Source: Hydrogenoanaerobacterium sp032017025
Lineage (GTDB): Bacteria; Bacillota; Clostridia; Oscillospirales; Ruminococcaceae
Assembly: GCF_032017025.1 (NCBI RefSeq)
Contig: NZ_DALZQO010000004.1
Coordinates: 62,001 to 126,000 of the forward strand
Direction: 5' to 3'
DNA length: 64,000 bases
Shown: positions 1 to 8,936 of the stretch, piece after piece
Layout of the letters: each line of letters opens with the position of its first letter
Position numbering within the stretch: the stretch's first letter is position 1
Program-made: the position numbers and the translations under genes
The notes under the pieces: model-generated
Database searches by the model: none
The model's input: only the letters and a program-made list of their open reading frames with translations
Told to the model about the DNA's origin: nothing

Positions 1-24
1 AAAGTTGTGTCAGCATGATGTCAC

Positions 25-480
25 CTACCTTGCAATATAGGTCTGCAACTCTTGTACTAATTTTTGAGCGTCGGTAGTTTCACGGGTGAGAATGAAAAAA
101 GTATCATCACCCGAAAGTGTACCAACAATATTATCCAGCTTAAGCAGGTCAAGTGCCGCACAAGCGGCATTTGCCATACCGGGGTGGCATTTTACCACAA
201 CAGTGTGCCCTGCATAATCCACCGAGATAACCGTCTCGGTAAAAATGGCGCGAAACCGTGTGGAAACATTGGCTGTTTTTTCAGGCGTGACAAAGGTATA
301 GCGGTAGCGCCCATCGGAAGACAGTGTTTTAATCAACCGTAAATCCTTGATATCGCGAGAAACCGTTGCCTGCGTCACATGGTAGCCTTCCTTTTTCAAA
401 AGGCGCAGAAGTTCATCCTGGGTATCAATAACATTATCGAGTATCAATTCCAGTATCTTTTCATGTCTCTTCGATTTCAT
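25..480 (-). CDS. argR: Arginine repressor ArgR
   Basis: Arginine-responsive repressor/activator of arginine biosynthesis and catabolism; family members are hexamers that bind ARG boxes. At 151 aa it has the usual family length. The N-terminal winged helix carries the recognition segment VTQATVSRDIKDLRLIK (about residues 35-51). The C-terminal oligomerisation and arginine-binding domain has the hallmark GTLSGDDTFF. It is the last complete gene of the dxs-tlyA-nadK-argR run and overlaps the nadK 3' end by 20 nt, so it is probably translationally coupled to it. In related Firmicutes recN follows argR, and that position lies beyond the window edge. Identification is firm. Confidence 0.95.
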   Translation of the reverse strand: MKSKRHEKILELILDNVIDTQDELLRLLKKEGYHVTQATVSRDIKDLRLIKTLSSDGRYRYTFVTPEKTANVSTRFRAIFTETVISVDYAGHTVVVKCHPGMANAACAALDLLKLDNIVGTLSGDDTFFILTRETTDAQKLVQELQTYIAR

Positions 481-1339
481 TCTTCTGCCCTCTTCCCAGT
501 ATTTTCAAGTTTAGTATCTCATAAAAATCCCGTTCACCAAAGTTGATAAGCCTTACGGTAAGGTCTGATTTCTTAATAATTACCTGACTGTCCTGCCGTA
601 TTTTAATGGGACGCTCTCCATCCGCAGATAGGTACAGGTCATTTTGATTGTTGATGTATTTGGCATGCACGGTAAGTATCTTTTCGGGCGAAAAAAGTAC
701 CGAACGAGAAAACAGCGAATGGGGACAGATTGGCGTCATTGCAATGGAGTCAATGCTCGGGTCAACAATAGGCCCACCTGCGGACATTGCATATGCGGTA
801 GAGCCTGTAGGAGTAGAAAAAATAACACCATCCGCACGGTATTCACTCACCAGCTTATCTGCGCAAACCACATCAATATCAACGATACGCGAGAACACAC
901 CCTTTGTAATGGCAATATCATTCAGTGCAACGCATACCAGCTGTTCGGAATCGGTTTGGATTTTCGCCTCAATCAGCATATGATTTTGAACGGTATATCT
1001 GCCTTCCGCCAAACGAGAGAGCTTATAAAGCTCATCGCACTCCAATTGTGCGAGAAAGCCCAGCCGCCCAACATTAATGCCCAGTATGGGCAGATTGTGT
1101 TTGATGCCGTACTTGGCGCTGTGGATGATGGTACCGTCACCGCCAATGGCAATGATAACATCCATATGACTGACAGCGTTAATAAACTCACAAAAAACGA
1201 CGCGCTCACTGCGTACATACTGCCGATACGAGCTGTCGAGGTATGCCTCAATGCCGATTTTATACAGCACATCAAGAGTTTCGTTCAGGCACCTTACAGC
1301 ATGTTCTTTTTGAAAGTTTGGAATAATAATTGCCTTCAT
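461..1339 (-). CDS. nadK: NAD kinase
   Basis: ATP- or polyphosphate-dependent NAD kinase making NADP, a cytosolic enzyme. The 292-aa protein shows the family GGDGT motif at residues 66-70, followed by GINVGRLGFLA and the conserved ADGVIFSTPTGSTAYAMSAGG substrate-binding region. C-terminal beta-rich residues end in GERDFYEIL. It lies between tlyA (45 nt upstream) and argR (20-nt overlap), the usual clostridial arrangement. Nothing looks degenerate. The family assignment is certain; the preferred phosphate donor cannot be read from sequence. Confidence 0.95.
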   Translation of the reverse strand: MKAIIIPNFQKEHAVRCLNETLDVLYKIGIEAYLDSSYRQYVRSERVVFCEFINAVSHMDVIIAIGGDGTIIHSAKYGIKHNLPILGINVGRLGFLAQLECDELYKLSRLAEGRYTVQNHMLIEAKIQTDSEQLVCVALNDIAITKGVFSRIVDIDVVCADKLVSEYRADGVIFSTPTGSTAYAMSAGGPIVDPSIDSIAMTPICPHSLFSRSVLFSPEKILTVHAKYINNQNDLYLSADGERPIKIRQDSQVIIKKSDLTVRLINFGERDFYEILNLKILGRGQKNEIEET

Positions 1340-1383
1340 CGTTGTTTCATTCCTTTGCCCCTAGTGCGGTATGATACCCGCCT

Positions 1384-2199
1384 TTATTGCAAGTTGCTAT
1401 GAGAGCTTTCTACTGTATTTTGTATTGTCTCTTTGTCGACATTGTGAACGGAACCATCATCGTTTTTGATATAAAGCAGATATTCGATATTCCCCTCCGG
1501 TCCTGTGATGGGAGAGTAATCGACATCGAGCACCGAAAAGCCGATGGAGTAGGCAAAATCTGCAATTTTGGCAATGACCTCACAATGGATTTCAGGTTCT
1601 TTCACCACACCCTTTTTGCCCACTCTGCCTTTGCCTGCTTCAAACTGGGGCTTTACAAGGCAAACCATCTCACCGTTTTGTTTAAGCAAAGTTTTGGCGA
1701 CCGGCAAAATCAGCCTTAGCGAGATAAACGACACGTCTACACTGGCAAAGTCGATTTTATCGGGTACCTCTTTCTCGGTAACATAGCGGAAATTGGTGCG
1801 CTCAAGGTTCACCACACGGTCGTCTGTTCGCAGCTTCCATGCCAGTTGCCCATAACCTACATCAATTGCATACACCTTAACTGCGCCATTTTGTAGCATG
1901 CAGTCGGTAAAGCCACCGGTTGATGCCCCGATATCCATACAGACAGCACCTTCAAGGTTGAGGCGGTAGCGCGGTATGGATTTTTCCAGCTTTAGCCCCC
2001 CGCGGCTAACATAGCGCATGGTTTCCCCGCGCAGTTCTATTTTATCGGTATCCGAAATTGCCATGCCGGGTTTATCCGCCTTTTGATTATTGACGTAGAC
2101 AAGCCCTGACATAATCAGGCTTTTGGCTTTTTCTCGGCTGTCAATCAGCCCGTTTTCTGTGACTGCAATATCTAGTCTTTTTTTCACGTTATCCACCAT
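1384..2199 (-). CDS. tlyA: TlyA family rRNA methyltransferase / S4-domain protein
   Basis: Probable ribose 2'-O-methyltransferase of rRNA, annotated as hemolysin TlyA in many genomes. An S4 RNA-binding domain covers residues 5-65. A FtsJ/RrmJ-type Rossmann methyltransferase follows, with SAM motif DIGASTGGF at 89-97 and later VKPQFEAGKG. The 271-aa length is normal. It starts 14 nt after dxs and precedes nadK, matching the B. subtilis dxs-tlyA-argR order. The Shine-Dalgarno is weak, so coupling to dxs is likely. Methylation targets in clostridia are inferred from mycobacterial TlyA. Confidence 0.93.
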   Translation of the reverse strand: MVDNVKKRLDIAVTENGLIDSREKAKSLIMSGLVYVNNQKADKPGMAISDTDKIELRGETMRYVSRGGLKLEKSIPRYRLNLEGAVCMDIGASTGGFTDCMLQNGAVKVYAIDVGYGQLAWKLRTDDRVVNLERTNFRYVTEKEVPDKIDFASVDVSFISLRLILPVAKTLLKQNGEMVCLVKPQFEAGKGRVGKKGVVKEPEIHCEVIAKIADFAYSIGFSVLDVDYSPITGPEGNIEYLLYIKNDDGSVHNVDKETIQNTVESSHSNLQ

Positions 2200-2213
2200 A
2201 TATCCAGAAATTT

Positions 2214-4082
2214 TTATTGCTCAGGGTACAGAGATGCGATCAAGTCGCAAAGGCTTTGTGCATCGAGCCCCAACTTTTTGAGCGAAGATACCACTGTTGC
2301 CTGCGGGACAAATTTTCCATCAACCGCTCTAACAGCATAACTGCCGCGGTAACCGCACCGTTGCAGGCGCAGCCCGAAATGCTCTGCAATTCCCCCCTGC
2401 AAAATGCCCTCCTCTGCAAAGAGAATAGCATCGTATTGAGAAGCAAGTTCAACACAAACCTCCTCAATAGGGTTAATCTTATTAAGCTTCATGAGTGCCA
2501 CCGGTAAATCGCGCTGTGAAAGCATTTGCGCGGCATGATAAGCCTGTTCAAACTCCTTACCGTAGGAGATGACAAGGGTTTTTGCTTTACGTTCATCCAA
2601 CAGGAGATAATCCTGCTCGGTAGAACTATTTTCAGGCAGTACAGGCTCTTTGCCGCGCGGGTAACGAAGCGCTACCGGCCCCTTGCATTCGTAGAGAGCC
2701 TTGCGTGTAAAATAACGCAGCTCGGCGTAAGTCGTCGGAGAATAAATGATCATGTTGGGGATATTTGATAGATACGCCGCGTCAAACAACCCCTGATGCG
2801 TTTCGCCGTCTTCGCCAACGATGCCAGCACGGTCTACTGCAAACAGCACATGCTGCTGTTCAATTGCGGTATCGTGCAGAATCTGGTCGTAGCCGCGCTG
2901 CAAAAAGGTGGAGTACACAGCAAAAACAGGCTTGAGCCCGTTGCGTGCAAGCCCTGCGGAAAAGGTGACACCATGCCCTTCTGCAATACCAATATCAAAA
3001 AAGCGTTGCGGAAAAGCAGTTGCAAATCCGGCAAGGCCTGTTCCGTATTTCATCGCGGCCGTGATTGCACAGATACTTTCATCCTGCTTTGCAAACTCGG
3101 TGAGTGCATCGCCAAAAACGGTGGAAAAGCTGTCTGCCGGGGCAATATCAGAGCTGCCTGTTTTTACATCAAACTTCGAAACGCCATGGTAGGCGCCGGG
3201 GTTTTCTTCAGCAAACGGGTAGCCTTTCCCTTTTTGTGTTTCAATATGCAGCAGCACAGGGCGGTTTAGGCTCTTGGCACGCTGCATTACCTCACACAAG
3301 TTTTTTATATCATGCCCGTTAACGGGGCCCAAATAGGCAAATCCAAAATCTTCAAACAAATTACTGTTGTACAGCATATCCTTCACTGCAGCCTTGGATG
3401 CGGCAGCCGCCTTGTGCAGCGAATTTCCAACCACAGGGATGGATTTTAACCCTTTTTCAATGATATCCTTCGCATCGAAGTATTCACGTTTCGAACGTAT
3501 TTTGGCAAGATAACGGGCAAATGCCCCTACATTCTTGGAAATAGACATTTCATTGTCGTTGAGAATTACAATCATTCGGTCTTTATAGCGGCCGACATTG
3601 TTCATCGCCTCATAAACCATACCATTGGTAAAGGCACCGTCTCCGATTACGGAGATAACATGCCCTTCCTCATGCAAAAGTGTTTTGGCTCGCGCAAGCC
3701 CGCTTGCTACCGAAAGTGAGGTACTGCTGTGCCCCGCAAGAAAAACATCATGGATGCTTTCACCCGCTTTGGGAAAACCCGAAATCCCGTCCTCCTGGCG
3801 CAAGGTATCAAACCGGTCTCGGCGGCCGGTTAGCAGCTTGTGGGCATAGGCCTGATGGCCGACATCCCACATGATTTGATCGGTGGGCGACGAAAACACC
3901 TTGTGCAATGCAACGGTAATTTCAACAACGCCGAGATTGGACGCCAAATGCCCACCGGTTTGGGAAATGGTATGAATCAGCCGGCTGCGTATTTCTTCGC
4001 AAAGCTGTTCCATTTGAATATAGTTTAATTTTTTTACATCATAGGGGGAATGAATCCCGTCGAGAAGTGTTTGTTTTTGCAA
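2214..4082 (-). CDS. dxs: 1-deoxy-D-xylulose-5-phosphate synthase
   Basis: Thiamine diphosphate enzyme condensing pyruvate and glyceraldehyde 3-phosphate, the first step of the MEP isoprenoid pathway. The start is placed at a TTG (4080-4082) because AAAGGAG lies 8 nt upstream and the product then begins like other Dxs proteins (LLDGIHSPYDVKKL). An in-frame start at 4157 would add 25 residues and overlap the upstream gene. The 622-aa product has the ThDP motif GDGAFTNGMVYEAM at 147-160 with N175/N177, the transketolase pyrimidine domain and the C-terminal domain. It shares the cluster with ispA, the prenyl synthase that uses MEP products. Confidence 0.95.
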   Translation of the reverse strand: MQKQTLLDGIHSPYDVKKLNYIQMEQLCEEIRSRLIHTISQTGGHLASNLGVVEITVALHKVFSSPTDQIMWDVGHQAYAHKLLTGRRDRFDTLRQEDGISGFPKAGESIHDVFLAGHSSTSLSVASGLARAKTLLHEEGHVISVIGDGAFTNGMVYEAMNNVGRYKDRMIVILNDNEMSISKNVGAFARYLAKIRSKREYFDAKDIIEKGLKSIPVVGNSLHKAAAASKAAVKDMLYNSNLFEDFGFAYLGPVNGHDIKNLCEVMQRAKSLNRPVLLHIETQKGKGYPFAEENPGAYHGVSKFDVKTGSSDIAPADSFSTVFGDALTEFAKQDESICAITAAMKYGTGLAGFATAFPQRFFDIGIAEGHGVTFSAGLARNGLKPVFAVYSTFLQRGYDQILHDTAIEQQHVLFAVDRAGIVGEDGETHQGLFDAAYLSNIPNMIIYSPTTYAELRYFTRKALYECKGPVALRYPRGKEPVLPENSSTEQDYLLLDERKAKTLVISYGKEFEQAYHAAQMLSQRDLPVALMKLNKINPIEEVCVELASQYDAILFAEEGILQGGIAEHFGLRLQRCGYRGSYAVRAVDGKFVPQATVVSSLKKLGLDAQSLCDLIASLYPEQ

Positions 4083-4134
4083 GGCCAAATCTCCTTTTGC
4101 GGTTATGCAGCTCCCGTATAGGGGCATTGCCCTG

Positions 4135-4644
4135 TTAAACGGGGAATGAGATGGCAATCAGAATGCCGAGCAGTGCACCGCCTAAAACCTCTAAAGGGGT
4201 ATGCCCGATGAACTCTTTCAGCGCTTTATCAGGGATGTCATCCACAATTTCTGCTGTCTTCTCATCGTCATTATCCTCATCGCCACTCCAATTCCATGAC
4301 TTAAAACCGAATACAATTTTATTGAGTACCTTTGCCTGTTCACCCGCGGCGCGGCGAACACCCATTGCATCGTACATAACAATACCGGCAAGTGCCAGTG
4401 ACAATGCAAACACCGATGAATCGAAGCCCAGTTTGCGCGCAAATGCAACCGTCAGCGAACAAACCAGCGCCGAATGTGAACTGGGCATTCCGCCCGCACC
4501 AACCAGACGCTCAGGTACAAACTTTTTGGTGGCGATAAGCGTAAACAGTGTTTTCAGAAACTGCGCTGAAATCCAGGCCAAAAACGCCACATTGATGTAA
4601 TAGTTCCCGATAAATTGTCGAAGCACTCCCATAAGCTCATCCAT
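4135..4644 (-). CDS. Divergent PAP2 (DUF212) family membrane protein
   Basis: A 169-aa integral membrane protein of the DUF212 / acid phosphatase-vanadium haloperoxidase-related family (YuiD-like in Bacillus). Features visible are a hydrophobic N-terminal segment, the conserved GGMPSSHSALVCSL (about residues 51-64), YDAMGVRRAAGEQA, and a C-terminal HTPLEVLGGALLGI membrane segment. SSHSA resembles the PAP2 phosphatase signature. It lies between ispA (6 nt) and dxs, so a role on prenyl or polyprenyl diphosphates is an attractive inference. The family has no settled function that I can cite. Confidence 0.85.
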   Translation of the reverse strand: MDELMGVLRQFIGNYYINVAFLAWISAQFLKTLFTLIATKKFVPERLVGAGGMPSSHSALVCSLTVAFARKLGFDSSVFALSLALAGIVMYDAMGVRRAAGEQAKVLNKIVFGFKSWNWSGDEDNDDEKTAEIVDDIPDKALKEFIGHTPLEVLGGALLGILIAISFPV

Positions 4645-4650
4645 TCTCTA

Positions 4651-5532
4651 TCAGTTTTCTCTGACAGCCAGTCTGTCGGTCAGTTCATATAAAAATTCAT
4701 CTTCCATGGTAAATTCATTTAAGATTTCCCTGGCCTCTTTGGTCAGACGCAGTGCCTTATTTCTTGCATATTCCAAATCATGCAGGGTGGCAAACGTCGT
4801 CTTTTCGCTCTGCACGTCACTGCCAATGGGTTTACCGAGGGTTTCTTGATCCCCTGCAACATCCAGTATATCATCAACAATCTGAAATGCCAACCCAATT
4901 TTTTCTGCATATCGGTGTGCAAGATTAATTTTTTCTTCACCAACGCCTGCGAGAATACAACCGATTTTTGCCGCCGCATTGATGAGCGCACCTGTTTTCA
5001 TCGAATACATCTGCAAAAGATGCACTTCATCCACAGGTTTTCCCTCACCCTCAAGGTCGATTACCTGCCCACCTAGCATTCCACCCGTGCCTGCATTTTG
5101 CGCAAGTTCCAATGTGGCGCGCAGTGCGCATTCGGCAGGTGCCGTGCTGCCGGCAGCTGCTTCAAATGCTTTGGTCAGCAGCCCATCGCCTGCCAGCAGC
5201 GCAGTGGTTTCGCCAAATGCTTTCCAGCAGGAAGGTTTGCCACGGCGCAATTCATCATTGTCCATACAAGGTAAATCATCATGAATCAGCGAGTAGGCGT
5301 GAATCATCTCCAATGCGCAGGCAAACGGCATTGCAAGCTGTTCTGTGCCGCCGCATGCCTTGCAGAACTCTATTAAAAGAATCGCCCTCACCCGTTTGCC
5401 TGCGCCCAACGCACTGTAGCGCATAGCCGATATTACGCTTTGGTATGCGGTATCTGTTTCGTTTAGGTACCCGTCAAGCGCGCAATCGATTTGAGTGAGA
5501 TAGCGTTTGTATTTTTCATCGTAACCGAGCAT
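4651..5532 (-). CDS. ispA: Polyprenyl (farnesyl/geranyl) diphosphate synthase
   Basis: Short-chain trans-isoprenyl diphosphate synthase that condenses IPP with allylic diphosphates. The 293-aa all-helical enzyme has the first aspartate-rich motif DDLPCMD at 85-91, with the two-residue insertion typical of bacterial FPP synthases. The second motif, DDILD, is at 220-224. It follows xseB by 10 nt and precedes the DUF212 gene and dxs. Chain length (C15 or C20) is not fixed by sequence. The gene supplies undecaprenyl, quinone and tRNA-prenylation precursors. Confidence 0.93.
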   Translation of the reverse strand: MLGYDEKYKRYLTQIDCALDGYLNETDTAYQSVISAMRYSALGAGKRVRAILLIEFCKACGGTEQLAMPFACALEMIHAYSLIHDDLPCMDNDELRRGKPSCWKAFGETTALLAGDGLLTKAFEAAAGSTAPAECALRATLELAQNAGTGGMLGGQVIDLEGEGKPVDEVHLLQMYSMKTGALINAAAKIGCILAGVGEEKINLAHRYAEKIGLAFQIVDDILDVAGDQETLGKPIGSDVQSEKTTFATLHDLEYARNKALRLTKEAREILNEFTMEDEFLYELTDRLAVREN

Positions 5533-5542
5533 AGTTTTCCTC

Positions 5543-5761
5543 CTAGACCAGAGTATCTTCCCGCTTTATGAGAAGTTCTTTTGAGAGAATCTCCACCTTG
5601 AGTTGTGCGTCCTGCATTTTACCGTTGCACACGCGCACCAATGCAATTCCCTCTTCAAACAGTTTTAATGCTGCATCCAGCGGCAAACCGCCGTCATCCA
5701 GCTGTGTAACAATATTGTCAAGGCGCTCCAGCGCCTGCTCCAGTGCCAGTTCCTTTTTCAT
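5543..5761 (-). CDS. xseB: Exodeoxyribonuclease VII small subunit
   Basis: Small subunit of exonuclease VII, several copies of which bind one XseA to degrade single-stranded DNA. The 72-aa protein has the family ALERLDNIVTQLDDGGLPLD segment and the FEEGIALVRVCNGKMQDAQLKVEIL helix. Its ATG overlaps the xseA stop by 4 nt, so the subunits are translationally coupled. The length is typical. Confidence 0.93.
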   Translation of the reverse strand: MKKELALEQALERLDNIVTQLDDGGLPLDAALKLFEEGIALVRVCNGKMQDAQLKVEILSKELLIKREDTLV

Positions 5762-6969
5762 CTGTATTCCTCCGTAATTGCGGTAACCTGTGCCTGTAAA
5801 CTGCCGCTTGCAAGCTGGATACGCAATTCATCGCCGATTGAAGCCTTGCTGCTATCGGTAAGCAGCTGATCGCCGTCAAATGCAATGGCATAGCCTCGCG
5901 CCAATACCTGAAGCGGGCTGAGTGAGCCAAGCAGCTTTGCCTGCTGCGAAAGTTTTTGCTGCTGCACGTTGAGGCGGTTCCGCATTGCCGTAAGCAGGTT
6001 TTGTCTGCTTTGGGTGAGATGATTCCGATACTGCTCTAACAGGTTTTGCGGGCTTTGCAGCGCCCTGTGGTGCCGGTAATATGCAAGCTTTGAATTCAGC
6101 ACACCCAACTTGCTGTACATATTCTCAGTCAGCTTGCGCTGAATAGAATCCAGCCCGTACTGTACTTCTTGTAAATCAGGTGCGGCAAGTTCAGCCGCTG
6201 CCGAAGGTGTTGGTGCCCGCAGGTCGGCAACAAAGTCTACAATCGTAAAATCGGTTTCATGCCCCACCGCCGAGATGATAGGGATGTGCGACGCATAGAT
6301 GGTACGCGCAAGCTGCTCGCTGTTGAAAGCCCATAAGTCCTCCGCCGAGCCGCCGCCCCTGCCAAGAATGATAACATCACAGGCATTGTTTTCATTCAAA
6401 TACTGCAGTGCCTGAACCATGTCGCCAGCCGCATTTTCTCCCTGTACTAGTACGGGTGCAACTACAACCGTCGCGATGGGATAACGTCTGCCGAGAATAT
6501 TGAGAATATCCTGCAGGGCAGCGCCTGTCTGCGAGGTAACCACACCAATCTTTTGCGGCATACGCGGTATAGGCTTTTTATGCTCGGGGCCAAACAGCCC
6601 CTCTTTGCCGAGCTTTTCTTTCAGCTGTTCATATGCCAGTGCCAGTGCGCCTGCACCATCCGGCTGAATATCGTAAACATACAGCTGGTAAATGCCGTCA
6701 CGTTCAAAAACAGACACCGAGCAGGAAAGCAGTACCTTTTGCCCGTTCTGCGGACGAAATTTTAACTGCTGCGCATAGCTTTTGAACATGACTGCCTTTA
6801 CAGACGCCCCGGCATCTTTGAGTGAAAAATAAAGATGACCCGAACTAAAATGGTCGGAAAGATTGGAAATTTCGCCCTTGATCATGAGGCTAGAAAGCTG
6901 CTTGTTATCGTCAAAAATTGCCTTGATGTAACGGTTTAGCTGAGAGACCGTAAGTATGTTGTTTAACAT
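5758..6969 (-). CDS. xseA: Exodeoxyribonuclease VII large subunit
   Basis: Catalytic subunit of exonuclease VII. The 403-aa protein has an N-terminal OB-fold nucleic-acid binding domain (about 1-100, with SNLSDHFSSGHLYFSLKD). The catalytic domain contains VVTSQTGAALQDIL, LGRGGGSAEDLWAFN and SAVGHETDFTIVDFVADLRAPTPSAAAE, and a coiled-coil C-terminus ends in LARGYAI. It overlaps the upstream Kae1-like gene by 7 nt and xseB by 4 nt. This is the conserved xseA-xseB-ispA order of Firmicutes. Confidence 0.95.
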   Translation of the reverse strand: MLNNILTVSQLNRYIKAIFDDNKQLSSLMIKGEISNLSDHFSSGHLYFSLKDAGASVKAVMFKSYAQQLKFRPQNGQKVLLSCSVSVFERDGIYQLYVYDIQPDGAGALALAYEQLKEKLGKEGLFGPEHKKPIPRMPQKIGVVTSQTGAALQDILNILGRRYPIATVVVAPVLVQGENAAGDMVQALQYLNENNACDVIILGRGGGSAEDLWAFNSEQLARTIYASHIPIISAVGHETDFTIVDFVADLRAPTPSAAAELAAPDLQEVQYGLDSIQRKLTENMYSKLGVLNSKLAYYRHHRALQSPQNLLEQYRNHLTQSRQNLLTAMRNRLNVQQQKLSQQAKLLGSLSPLQVLARGYAIAFDGDQLLTDSSKASIGDELRIQLASGSLQAQVTAITEEYR

Positions 6970-7910
6970 AGTCTTGACCCCTGTGCCTTGAGATAAGCAA
7001 GCAACGCGACACCCACAGCATTATCGGACGACAATTCGGGTGTTGCAAACACCCCCCCAAGCCATTGCGAAACGCGGCTGCGAATTAAACTGTTGCTGGT
7101 AACACCGCCCGCGTAAACACGGGGAATATCGCCGCTTTCAAGCATAACCGCCTCGCTCATCGCCTGAACCGTGGCACAAATGGTATCGAGGCAATATTTT
7201 GCAACCTCGTTTTTCTTAGCACCCTTTGCAAGCATGTCGCGGCACTGGTTTTCCACACCGGAAAGGCAACAGTTCATACCTTTAAGCTTGATACGGATCG
7301 GAAAATCAGTTTCACAGGTAAGCGCCAGCTTTTCCAGTTCTTTGCCCGCAGGAAAAGCAAGGCCGAGCATACCGCCCACACGGTCGACCACCTGCCCCGC
7401 ATTGAGATCAAGTGTACCCGAGATCTGCTGAAGCTCCATAATGCGTTCACGGTGCGGCCTTACCAATAAGCCCTCGGTAGTGCCCCCCGAAAAATGAAAC
7501 GCTACAAATTCACGTCTTAACAAATCAAGCCGGTTGGCAGAATAAAGCGCCGCCGCAACATGCCCTGCCTGATGAGAAAAGTCGTAAAGTGGTGCGCTGC
7601 TCTGGTTGGCAAGCACTTTGGCGAGCATTTCCCCTACAAGAAAGCAAGGCATATAAGAGCCCTCTACATCGCGCGGGCGGGCAGAGTAGCCTACGCCGTC
7701 AAATTTATACTGCTTGTCCCCCAACAGGCTGTTAATCACTTCAGGAAGCTGCTTTACATGGGCAAATACAGCGTCACTTTGGCGCAAGCCAAGCTCGCCT
7801 TCGCGTACAGGCAGCAGCTTACGGCTGTGTGTTACCGTATCGTTGGAGCTATCGTAAAGCGCAGTGGATGTAGTATAGTTGCTGGTGTCAATCCCTAAAA
7901 ACAAGCCCAT
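6963..7910 (-). CDS. Kae1/TsaD-like (M22 family) protein, second-copy type
   Basis: An ASKHA-fold protein of the Kae1/TsaD/YgjD family, often labelled O-sialoglycoprotein endopeptidase. I chose the ATG at 7908-7910 because ACGGAGG lies 8 nt upstream; the product is then 315 aa and begins MGLFLGIDTSNYTTSTAL. TsaD carries a metal site HxEGH; here the equivalent is HQAGH at residues 113-117, without the glutamate. Phosphate-binding glycine segments (SGGTTEG, YAGGVTSNS) remain. Its place between nusB and xseA, away from tsaB/tsaE, suggests a paralogue and not the t6A enzyme. The exact function is unknown. Confidence 0.8.
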   Translation of the reverse strand: MGLFLGIDTSNYTTSTALYDSSNDTVTHSRKLLPVREGELGLRQSDAVFAHVKQLPEVINSLLGDKQYKFDGVGYSARPRDVEGSYMPCFLVGEMLAKVLANQSSAPLYDFSHQAGHVAAALYSANRLDLLRREFVAFHFSGGTTEGLLVRPHRERIMELQQISGTLDLNAGQVVDRVGGMLGLAFPAGKELEKLALTCETDFPIRIKLKGMNCCLSGVENQCRDMLAKGAKKNEVAKYCLDTICATVQAMSEAVMLESGDIPRVYAGGVTSNSLIRSRVSQWLGGVFATPELSSDNAVGVALLAYLKAQGSRLC

Positions 7911-7951
7911 GAAACAAACCTCCGTTTCATTCAAATTGAAGTAAGCTGGTT

Positions 7952-8416
7952 TTATTCATCTAAAATTTTTTCCGCAATCTCCTGCGCTAGGGCATCTGCC
8001 GCAGCGTCGGCTTTATCGCTTGTTTTGCCGCGCACCACCGCACCCAGCACACCGTTGACAAAGGAGGAATCTTCGCCTGTGCCAAACTTTTTGGCGAGCT
8101 CAACCGCCTCGTTGATCGACACCTTGTCCGGAATCTCTTCAGAAAAAAGAAGCTCATAAATAGAAAGACGCAGTATCGAAAGCGCCACTCGGGAGATACG
8201 GTTCATCTTCCACTTGGTTGAATGCTTTTCAATCTGCTTGTCAATCTCGTCCACATGGGACGTCCATCCGGAAGCGAGCTGATGAGCAAACGAGTCGACC
8301 TCGATACTTCTTCCCTCGGCCGCATTTTTGATGATATCCTCAAGAGAATCATCCTTATTAAACGATTTTTCGAATATGAGTACGAATGCCTGTTCCCTGG
8401 CATCTCTACGTGTCAT
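7952..8416 (-). CDS. nusB: Transcription antitermination factor NusB
   Basis: NusB binds boxA RNA with ribosomal protein S10 and supports antitermination of rRNA operons. The start is set at the ATG preceded by GGAGG with 7-nt spacing (8414-8416), giving 154 aa; a longer reading adds 24 non-homologous residues. Family segments include MTRRDAREQAFVLIFE at the N-terminus, SRVALSILRLSIYELLF and SINEAVELAKKFGTGEDSSFVNGVLG. It lies downstream of the Asp23/YqhY gene, as in B. subtilis, with a hairpin between them. Confidence 0.94.
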   Translation of the reverse strand: MTRRDAREQAFVLIFEKSFNKDDSLEDIIKNAAEGRSIEVDSFAHQLASGWTSHVDEIDKQIEKHSTKWKMNRISRVALSILRLSIYELLFSEEIPDKVSINEAVELAKKFGTGEDSSFVNGVLGAVVRGKTSDKADAAADALAQEIAEKILDE

Positions 8417-8471
8417 AGCTCTACCTCCGCGATTTTTATTTTTAAAGGTACAAAATATCCTTGTACGCAAC

Positions 8472-8506
8472 AAAACACACCCTCCCATAAAGGAGGGTAT
8501 GTTCCA
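8472..8506 (-). terminator. Hairpin between yqhY-like gene and nusB
   Basis: On the minus strand the arms ACCCTCC and GGAGGGT form a GC-rich stem with a short loop, followed by GTGTTTTG. The T run is short and broken, so this may be a partial terminator or attenuator that reduces read-through from the stress-protein gene into nusB. Confidence 0.55.
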
Positions 8507-8509
8507 TTA

Positions 8510-8866
8510 TTATTTGCCTTCAAATACAATTCCCGATACAAATACATTTACTTTCGATACAACAATACCGGTCATGGTTTGAACTGCTTCTTTGACGCTT
8601 TTCTGAATATTCTCAGATACCACGGGTATTTTTGCACCATATTTCAGATTAACATAAACGTCAATCATGGCAATATCATCATTGAGCAAGATACTGATTG
8701 ATTTTGCATTGGAGCCTTTTACCAAAAATTTTTTAATTGTTGCAGGGCAGGTTGCCATGCCCGCAACACCGTCAATCTCTTTTGTGGCAACGCTCGCAAT
8801 GGTGGCAATGACCTCCTGTGAAATCTTTAAACTGCCGATGGTCTCGTTTGCTTTTTTCTCTTCCAC
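8510..8866 (-). CDS. Asp23/Gls24 family envelope stress response protein (YqhY-like)
   Basis: A 118-aa Asp23 domain protein (DUF322). Visible are GSLKISQEVIATIASVATKEIDGVAGM and a beta-rich body with DVYVNLKYGAKIPVVSENIQ. It lies between the spoIIIA operon and nusB, the position of B. subtilis yqhY, where the protein has been connected to acetyl-CoA carboxylase and lipid homeostasis. A strong -10 box (8937-8942) precedes it, so it probably begins the transcription unit running into nusB, xse and isp genes. Confidence 0.9.
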   Translation of the reverse strand: MEEKKANETIGSLKISQEVIATIASVATKEIDGVAGMATCPATIKKFLVKGSNAKSISILLNDDIAMIDVYVNLKYGAKIPVVSENIQKSVKEAVQTMTGIVVSKVNVFVSGIVFEGK

Positions 8867-8936
8867 AACTTTGGCCTCCCTTTACTATATAAAGAATACA
8901 CATTCATGCACATTTTTACATGGATATACTCTATAT

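Noticed and set aside
4083..4157. Longer dxs start adding 25 residues
   Set aside because: The extension overlaps the DUF212 gene and has no family similarity; the TTG at 4082 has AAAGGAG at 8 nt and matches Dxs N-termini.
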